Below, in pieces: positions 56,689 through 64,000 of a DNA stretch of 64,000 nucleotides. Positions within the stretch are counted from its first letter, which is position 1, and the number at the start of each line of letters is the position of its first letter. The stretch comes from Symbiodinium natans (lineage: Eukaryota > Sar > Dinophyceae > Suessiales > Symbiodiniaceae): positions 422,501 to 486,500 of the forward strand of contig CAJNDS010002262.1 in NCBI GenBank assembly GCA_905221605.1. The letters run 5' to 3'. Under the pieces are notes generated by a model. It was not told the origin of the DNA. It was given only the letters and a program-made list of their open reading frames with translations, and ran no database searches. A program made the position numbers and the translations under genes.

Positions 56689-58246
56689 TCACTCGGCAGC
56701 AGTAAACCACATCGTCAGAGCATAGCGGTCATGCTGAGAAGCCAATACTTGGTGCGCCAGGTCTCGGCAACGGAACAGCACTAAGGAACCGCCATGTGGC
56801 AGGACCTCGCACAAACATTCACAGCAGAGTGTTCTTCCATGCACGCACGTTTCTGCACATGCGGGACGCGACGCCTTACCAAAGGACAGCAAAGAGCCGA
56901 AGTGCTAAGAATGCCACATCCACGAATCCGGACTCACCCCCGCTCATATCTTTGGAGCGGTATGCTCGAAAGCCACCAGCATAGGACTCCTGATGCGCAA
57001 ATAAGTCAGATGAGGGAGAAGAAAGGCGGCCAATCGCGTTCGAACTTCTACCGAAAGGCTCCTCCCATTCCCGCTCGTTCAGGTAGAGAATGGCAGTAAA
57101 TCGCCTGCAGGCTCGTGTGCGCGCAAGCAAGTAACAAGGCAAAGCCGAGACCTCTCGGCCCAAAGCCTTGGAGGGTTTGGCAAGAGAAAGACAATCCAAG
57201 CCTTGAGGAGATCATCTGCTTCTGGTCCAAGGGCATGTCCACATCGAGATCTGCCATCGAGGACCCATCTGTGTGGGCAGCATAGCCCGCCGAGCCCTCG
57301 GCGAAGCATGCAAGCTGTGCATGCGGAGTTGGGCCGACCCTGCGGCCGTCCACAGGGCAGATCTCTGCAATGCGGGAGCAAAGAGCGACGAGCATGTCGA
57401 TGCCAGTGGCCATGCCACAGTATCCATGCAGTTCGCAAGAATTCCTGTCGATCAACCGATAGGAGTCCTCACGACCTTCTTGCCATTTGTTCCTCAGCGG
57501 TGTCTTTCCAACTCACAAACTTGACTTTTCATGGACATCTATTTCATGAACCCACAATGCAGCAGCACTATGCAGCACCTTGCCCGCTGCAGATGCCAAG
57601 GCTCCAGTATGTGGAAGGCTCCAGTATTCGCCGCAGCGCTTTCGCCTCCCAATGTACATGAGACTGCCGTGATATTCTAGGCATTCAGATGGCTCTCTGG
57701 GCATCATTCACAAGTCGTGGAAGGCCGGCTTGCACCCACAAACTCGCAAACGCAAAGACCCAGTCCAACACCTGAGGGTTCAGGAAAGCGTCAAGCGCGC
57801 TGTCGCCCAGCCTCCTGGTGCAGCTGGCTGCTGAGCTTGGGCCCAAGCATGTTTTCCAGGCAGACCAAGCCGCCAAACTCGCCTCGGCATTGCAGCTGCT
57901 GATTCTGCTTATTGCCACTCACGGCAACTGCTGTAGTTGGAAGTAGGGGAAAAAGTTTTTTGGGCACTCTCAGGGAATCATCAGGGAACCAACTGCTTGC
58001 TCGGCCTGGACTGTTCTAAGAACCTGCAAAGAGCAGCCGAGCCACCTGTCGAGAGCTGCTCGATAACCTCCGCGTCGAGGGCGAGGGCCGCTCGCTGGGC
58101 CAGCTCCTGCTCTGAACACAGGCTCCTTTGGAGACAAAGCGGCTCCTCCAATGCACGACTCCCTCTACCGAAGTCTGGCTCCTCGACAACACTGTCTGTG
58201 CCGAAGGTGACTACATCGTCGAAGCCATCCGGCACACGCCTGGCCA
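56689..58246 (-). CDS. Prolyl-4-hydroxylase-type Fe(II)/2OG oxygenase, multi-exon
   Basis: Exons in coding order: about 58246-57994 (N-terminal acidic region, includes GTDSVVEEPDFGRGSRALEE); about 57905-57795 (FGGLVCLENMLGPKLSSQLH, typical domain start); about 57412-57265 (PHAQLACFAEGSAGYAAHTD, with HxD iron ligands); 57104 to about 57051 (RFTAILYLNEREWEEPF, core strand); 56989 to about 56938 (SYAGGFRAYRSKDMSG, the GGxLRxY region, followed by GTGAGT); 56805-56689 (VLPHGGSLVLFRCRDLAHQV, then ASQHDRYALTMWFTAAE and stop). The last exon holds the distal His (AHQV) and the Arg of DRYALTMWF expected to bind 2-oxoglutarate. By family it hydroxylates prolines in proteins using Fe(II), O2 and 2OG; the real substrate is unknown. 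Two joins do not agree in phase with the boundaries that I chose, so small exons or unusual donors are missing. Confidence 0.78.
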
Positions 58247-58493
58247 ACGGGTTTTCTAGGAGTTGATCAACATTTGTGATTCGGCTCTGGGGTTTACGCA
58301 AGATGGACATGACCTACTGTTGCTCCTCTTGGATACAAAGGCTCGCCTCACAAACAGCCGCTTGTCTGCCACTGCCGCGAAGCTGCAGGACTGCTTGGCA
58401 CCTGAGTCTGCAGTCCTCTCTTTTTCAGAAACTGAATCAGGCGTTCGTTCTTACGAGAAGGTACAATCCATCGATTGGCTTCTTGGATCCAGC

Positions 58494-60871
58494 TCAAGAT
58501 TCATATGCTGCGGCCCGGTGCAGCCAGGTCAAGGCACTACTGATCTGCATACAGCCCTGCTGCGCACGTGTGGCCTGCGCTGAGCAAAGGCACCGAGAAG
58601 TATGCAGCATGCAAGCGTCGCCACACCTCACAGACCCGGATTGGCCATATTTTAGGACAGCTCTTCCCTTTAAGAACATGAAGCTTACGGCCCAAAGGCC
58701 ACAGCCATGCTGTGGTCCCGGCCCACAAAGCTCACCAGGCGCTGCGTCAGTCGCCATCGCGGCATGGCCAGGGCTGGTGCGGTCTGCTTCACAGGATTCG
58801 CTATTTGGCGCTAGACTCCAGACTGGCTTGCTGAGTGCAGGTGGACCGGGGGCCGTTGGGCACAGCAAAGATTTGTGGGGCAGGTGAAAGCAACAACCAC
58901 TAACGTGCTTGGGTCTGGCTCACTTGGCTTTGAGCAATCACTGCCTCGAGCTGCGGAGACAAACTCTCAGCCGCGTTGAACCGGCCAACCCGTAACGCTG
59001 GGTAGCTGTGTTGCATGGAGCTGAGAACGCACGTGCCACTTAAGCAGTGGCAAGATAGCAAGCTCCAGCTGAACAGCGCGGCGTATAGAAGATGATCGGG
59101 CCTTCCCAACTGATCCGTCAGAAGCGTGGCTCCAAAAAAGGCAAACAGGATGCTCAGGGCTGTCATAAGATGTCACTCATCCCTGGAGTCTAGTCAAAGA
59201 CACGGCATTTGAGCCACCAAGAATGCTTAAAACAAGACTTCGCAGGAGGTCTCGATCTTCAATCGTTCGCAATCATCTCAGCAACATGGAACCTTGCCAC
59301 ACGCCTGTACGCCAGTCACGCTGCCAGCACACGAAGCTGTTCGCTTCACCCTCCTCGCTTTGGACCCTTCTTATCTAGCATGGCCCCTAGAACCCTCTGA
59401 AAAATATTCTTTTTGCATATATATATATATATATATCATCCTCTTAAACCCCATAAGGGAAGATACAAAATGTCCCAAGGGCAAGGGGCCTAGTTACGTG
59501 GACTCGGCCGAGCGCAGCTTCTCCGCCAGCAACGACAGTTTGGCAAAGGCGGTTCTCGCAGCAGCACTGACACAAGTGCATACAAGCGCCAGGCTGTAAA
59601 TTTGATAAAAGCTATCTTGAGAAAGTCTTCTGAATTCGGCGTTATCTTCTTCTCACAAGTACAGGCTTGCGAAGATCTTAAACAGTTGTGTCATTCAAGT
59701 CGGCCTCGATCTTTCCTTAGATATGCAACAGGCCAGTGGGCATCCTTGTGCACAGCCTTTCCACCAAAAACCTACAAACCCCAAACCGATTTCGGGTTTA
59801 GGGTTTAGGGTTTAGGGTTTAGGGTTTAGGGTTTAGGGTTTAGGGTTTAGGGTTTAGGGTTAGGGTTTAGGGTTTAGGGTTTAGGGTTTAGGGTTTAGGG
59901 TTTAGGGTTTAGGGTTTAGGGTTTAGGGTTTAGGGCTTAGGGCTTAGGGCTTAGGGCTTAGGGCCTAGGGCTTAGGGCTTAGGGTTTAGGGTTTAGGGCA
60001 CCAGAAGAGGCAGCCATGATTCAGACCAACACTGGCCGGCTCTAGGCTTTCTCAAGGCTAAGCCGGCAAACGGAAGCCTCTAGGTAGTCCTTGCTATTCA
60101 GGAGCGTACAAGCAGGATTTAGTAATCGGTTGCGCGCTTCAGGCTCCATGGTTGACTTTGGAGATTTGGCATGAGAGTCTTGTCAGGGTAGGGGGACGAG
60201 CCACCAGCTCCCAAATGGCTGTCCTAAACGGCTCCTACTACACCCTTCCACTCCTCCCCGATAGAGTTAATGCCACGGGAAACGTGGGACCCGCCGAGGT
60301 TTTGCTTGAAGCTTTGCCGACTTTTTCTATGTAGAACGAACAGTGACCGAACTGCATGTTCGCGTCCTTCTTTTCCTCGTCTTCTGGCGCGGTGACGAGA
60401 TTATTTCGCTCGGATGCATCCATTCATGCCGTGGGTTAACCACTGAGCCGAATGAGACGGAGGAGGTGTTGCTTTGGCAAACATCATTCAAAAGACCCCA
60501 CGTGTTACATCAGGCAAGATGCCACAGAGATGCCGCGCTCGCAGTTCAAGCTAGCAGCTGAAAACACACCTACAACTCGCAGCTTCAGGTGACACCGAGC
60601 CCTTGACCAGGTGCACCATGGTTCTATGGGTGCAGGCCATCCGATGCGCCAAGCGACCTGCATCTCCAATGCCGGAGCTCCCATAGCCCTCCGAGCCAGT
60701 CTCGGACGCTGACTCTGACAAAGTCAAGCTGCCATAAGGCAGCCGATTGACACGTGAGGGGAGCACCTGGTAGGGTGTGACTCGCCCGTCCAGCCCAAGG
60801 GATGCATATGTCGGATAAGAAAGGTAGATGGCGTCCACTGATGGTCCCACAAACCCATCGACAAACGACAT
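58494..60871 (-). CDS. Unrecognised minus-strand exons, one possibly membrane-spanning
   Basis: Segments: 60551-60871 (FVDGFVGPSVDAIYLSYPTY, then NRLPYGSLTLSESASETGSE) ends at a stop at 60551; 59490-59570 (TAFAKLSLLAEKLRSAEST, helical); 58900-59166 (TALSILFAFFGATLL and DHLLYAALFSWSLLSC, two hydrophobic stretches). They may belong to one or two genes upstream of the hydroxylase. No family recognised. Confidence 0.35.
59787..59999 (+). repeat. Longest TTTAGGG tract, with a CTTAGGG block
   Basis: About 30 heptamers: a perfect run, one TTAGGG hexamer at about 59858, then seven CTTAGGG/CCTAGGG units (about 59936-59984), then TTTAGGG again. Interstitial, flanked by unique DNA. Confidence 0.98.
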
Positions 60872-60879
60872 GTTTAGCG

Positions 60880-62730
60880 AGGTCAGTATTCTAAGAGAGC
60901 AGACCTGCTACAAACGGCAAGCTTGAGAGGAATATCCCCTGAAATCTTCGCATGACAAACAAGAAACACCGATCTTCCAAGGTCAGTTAGGGAACAATCC
61001 TTAAATCGCATGTGGGCTCTTATTCTGGTTTTAAGGTATACGTACAGCGGCTTCTCAATGAAGCTATTCTGGAAGATCTAGAGAGAGCACCGACCAGTCA
61101 TAACGATTGTAGCGACACCGCAAAGAAGCAAAAAAAGAAAAGGATCCACGACTCTGCGTCGGGGGGCGGAGCTCCGCCAGCCCCGGAAGGCGAAGAGGTA
61201 GGGCCGCAATGCCCCGGGCCAGGGTGCCCAGGCCCTGCCGGAAGAGGGGAAGAGGCCAGGAAAGCAACAAGAGCAGTAAGAGCTGTATGTTGGTTGGTAG
61301 TACCGTTTTCTGTCTTGTGATGCGTTTTTCTGTTTTTTTTTGTGTTCGTTTTTTGGGCGGGGGGAGGGGCGGGGCACCAGCATCATGTGACATTCGTTCA
61401 TATGCCTGGTAGGGTTCGTATGTGCATGTATACATGGATGTTTACAGAAAAGTTCTCGATGTTTACATGTAAACTTGCACTTGCATTCTCATTTATAGCC
61501 ACATACCAACTCTTTTGCATCTATACTGATATTCGTAACAGTATTACTATATATATATATATATGTATACAGGTACGTATGTACGTTTCATCTGAAAGGT
61601 CTTCCATTTCTCTTACTAGGCAACTTTGGAAGTAGAAATTGCAATCTTTGAGATTGTATTGTCTTCTTGCTTGTAGATTGTTAGTACATCCTCATTGCGT
61701 TAGTACTGTTATGTTCTTGGCATAACCATAAGACGACTTTGAGAGCCAAGCTTCAAGAAATCCAGTGACACATGCTGACCCGATTGTAAACATAACTGCT
61801 GCAGCAGGCACTCAGTATGCAGCGCCCACGGTCAGATGGGACACACCGAGGTGGTTCCAGTAGCAGTCACGTCGTTGTTTGGAAGCTTGAGGCAAGCTCT
61901 GAAACATGACACGCAGATCCGTGAACAGGCCTGCTGCACGTCTGGGTCGCGCATGTCAGCCTGGAAATGCCACGACCGCTCTGATAACCGCAATGGAATG
62001 TCGGAATGTCACTAGTAGGGGTCTGCACATGAGACGAAGAGCGGACATGGCTGCCACGATGGGATGTGAGAAAGTAGCATCTGGATGTCAGCCAACAGGC
62101 AATAAATCTCAGGTAACCGACATGCGATGCGACACTAAGTCCCCAACCTGAAAAATTGCAAAACACTCTCGAAACTAACGTCCAATCTCAAGCATACTAC
62201 TGTACAAATTGCATGCTTGCGCATGCATGCATTCCGGCGCGCACACAATCCGAATCCCTTACGAAGATGAAATCCTGACATCTCCGCAAAACCGCTTCAG
62301 GCCTGCAGAATTGCAACACCCCCTGCGTAGCACAAACCCTATGACCCTCCGAGGCCCGGACATCATCAAAAAGCAGCCGCAGTTGAAAGGCGACCGTACG
62401 GGTCTCCTTCGAAAGCTGGAATTTCTGCTTGGGGTATCTTGGGGTTACAGGGACTTCCTGGTGCTCATAAAAATCATGCTTTGCTCGAGCTTTTGGCGTG
62501 TGAGTGCTGTGCATCCCGAAAGCATGTGGGGTCTGGAGATGTCTTTCGCATAAGCCGCGCAACACTCATGGTTTTTGGAGATCCTTTTCCTTCAACCTGG
62601 AAGAGTGAGACATTCGGCATTCCATCATCCCTTCTTACAACCGCATGCGCCCTTGTCCTGCAATAAAACCCTACTCAACCTCTACTGCACTACTGTGAAC
62701 CTTAAGCCTTAAACAAGCTGCAAACGGTCT
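60880..62730. other. No gene recognised; AT microsatellite
   Basis: A TA run lies at about 61549-61570. Frames at 61.0-61.4 kb and 61.9-62.6 kb lack family resemblance. Further 3' exons of the oxygenase gene at 62.8-64 kb may lie here but were not found. Confidence 0.3.
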
Positions 62731-62826
62731 CTATCTCTCTCTCTCTCTCTCTGCGCGCGTAGCCCCCACCCGAAGGGAGATATCTCTCTGTCTCTATCTC
62801 TCTGTCTCTCTCTCTCTCTCTCTCTC
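62731..62826 (+). repeat. CT dinucleotide microsatellite
   Basis: Two CT/CTCTGT runs separated by about 30 unique bases. It lies directly after the last readable oxygenase exon in gene direction. Confidence 0.95.
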
Positions 62827-62827
62827 C

Positions 62828-64000
62828 CCCAATCCCGCAGGCTCCCAGCTCGCTGCGGGGTACTCAAGACCGTGCTCAAAGGCTGCAGGGTTTCCCACCT
62901 CCAGCAGCATGGATGTCAGTTTCAGCACAACAACTTTGTTTCGGGTACTGCGAGGGCTTAACGGAATCATAAGGCAACAGAAGGCACCAGAAGGCACCAA
63001 AAGGCCGCAGAAGGCCGAGCCACGTACACATGCCCCGGCTCCTGCGACTCCTCGTGCAGCTCGGGCTCCAGCTCGAAGGGATGTCTCAGCTTCATCTTCA
63101 GAGTTCGGTGTCCATGGACGGAGACGGCCATGTGCAGCGCCGAGTTCGGCGCATCGACGTGCCAGGCAACATCATTCGAGGACACCGCCTGACCCCAATG
63201 GATCTGCACGGCGAGATCTGCAAAAGCCCGGCCCGTCTCGAGCAGCCGCCTCAGCACGGAGTTTTCCGGAAAGCCGGCCGCCATGCGTGCCAAAAACTCT
63301 GCATTGGCACGTCGCACACCTTCTGCAAATGCCCGCAGGCGCAAGGACGCCGCAGGCTTGAGCATGTTTCCACCGCTCCGTGGATTGACCGAGAGGACAG
63401 GTTCAGCATGTGGAAGGGTGTGGAAGTAGCCCTCCAAGTAGTGATGGCCGGGCAAGGACGGGTGGTCCACGCATTGTACGAAGCCCAGATCATGCATGCG
63501 CTGCATATCCATAGAGACATCGCCACAGAGAGCATCCTCGAACAAGTGCTGCAGCACCTGGGGCCAGCTAGTTGCAGCTAAAAAGGGTCATGAAAGCGAC
63601 TAGGAGGGGACACGTCGACACACGGCCGCGTAAGTCAGTACTATTACTGGAGCGCTAGGGGGCACGTCACTCGAAGCATCGGGAGCCCCCCCATGCAGAT
63701 GCATATCACGAAAGGTCTGGCCTGGACGAACCTGATTTGAAGTAACCACCGGTAAACAAGAACTCCGCAACAGTCCACCGATGTCCAACGTACTCAGCCT
63801 CTCCATGCCTCTCACATTCCCCCATCCCCCCTCCCACCTCCTGCGAAAGCTCCAAGCTCTGAAGTCCCACAGGCCCCAGCGCTTGGAAGCTGCGGCCCGG
63901 GGAGTCCTCGTCCTCCTCTTGTGGGAAGGAAAAGCCCTTCAGCAGCGCAGGCACCTCCCAGACGCTGGTGAGGGCCCTGCATGCCACCTGCAAGGTAGCA
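62828..64000 (-). CDS. Fe(II)/2OG oxygenase-like protein, 5' partial
   Basis: Three exons. Exon 1 (beyond 64000 to 63838) reads QVACRALTSVWEVPALLKGF and ends CAGGAG before GTGGGAG. Exon 2 (63557 to about 62985), after CCCCAG, joins in phase 0 as LSQE|VLQHLFEDALCGD and contains DLAVQIHWGQAVSSNDVAWH, then HVDAPNSALHMAVSVHGHRT (HxD iron ligands), and ends GHVYVARPSAAF. Exon 3 (about 62873-62828), after CCCTGCAG, reads AAFEHGLEYPAASWEP, supplying the distal His. The order HxD, then about 45 residues, then H fits a double-stranded beta-helix dioxygenase. The exon 2/3 junction is flanked by direct repeats CTGCGGCCTTT and CTGCAGCCTTT, so the exact cut is ambiguous. Substrate unknown. The 5' end lies outside the window. 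Confidence 0.75.

Noticed and set aside
59787-59999. True chromosome end (telomere)
   Set aside because: Tracts are interstitial, occur in both orientations and are flanked by genes, so they do not mark a chromosome end.
63030-63581. 183-codon plus-strand frame
   Set aside because: Antisense shadow of the oxygenase exon with the HxD motif.
1-64000. Spliced-leader relics, tRNA, rRNA or retrotransposon ORFs
   Set aside because: Looked for by eye, including the known dinoflagellate spliced-leader motif ending TTTTGGCTCAAG; no convincing copy was found. A computed search would be needed to exclude diverged copies.

Overview
This window looks like nuclear DNA of a dinoflagellate. Several independent signs agree. 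The interspersed repeat is the telomere-type heptamer TTTAGGG/CCCTAAA. Exons are very short (many 21-63 nt) and separated by short introns. Most 5' splice sites that can be pinned down are GC, some GT and at least one apparently GA, a mixture known from dinoflagellates. The recognisable proteins include families that I know as expanded in dinoflagellates. No bacterial operons, tRNA, rRNA, CRISPR array or reverse-transcriptase ORF was recognised.

Every gene I can identify reads on the minus strand, so the window looks like one block of same-direction genes. From right to left (5' to 3' of the genes): an Fe(II)/2-oxoglutarate oxygenase-like gene (62.8-64 kb, cut by the window edge); unidentified exons (58.9-60.9 kb); a prolyl-4-hydroxylase-type gene (56.7-58.3 kb); unidentified exons (49.3-52 kb); the C-terminal half of a DEAD-box RNA helicase of the DDX47/Rrp3 type (46.0-49.2 kb); poorly resolved exons (42-44 kb); a long coiled-coil gene with at least 24 recognisable micro-exons (28.0-41.6 kb); an intronless MATH-BTB gene nested in one of its introns (38.66-40.16 kb); a CREST/TMEM8-like membrane protein gene (about 26.0-26.5 kb); unidentified exons (18.2-22.7 kb); an RNA-binding, RRM-like gene (17.0-17.9 kb); a PhyH-like 2OG oxygenase (9.2-10.0 kb); and a small secreted protein with a CUB-like segment (0.74-1.42 kb).

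The most striking structural feature is the repeat content of introns. Coding-strand TTTAGGG runs lie at or near intron 5' ends and CCCTAAA runs lie shortly before intron 3' AGs, so exons sit between CCCTAAA on the left and TTTAGGG on the right in plus-strand view. In addition there are at least five short (about 70-145 bp) elements with terminal inverted repeats, one with a perfect 6-bp flanking direct repeat. Together these look like introner/MITE-type intron-generating sequences. Microsatellites are abundant: a 0.98-kb CA/GA-rich block at 14.9-15.9 kb, a 250-bp hexamer array at 30.9 kb, and a run of 32 C.

Limits: exon boundaries were read by eye from reading frame, family resemblance and AG/GC/GT signals, without alignment or transcripts. 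Many parts remain unassigned, and most long ORFs in the repeat blocks are translation artefacts.
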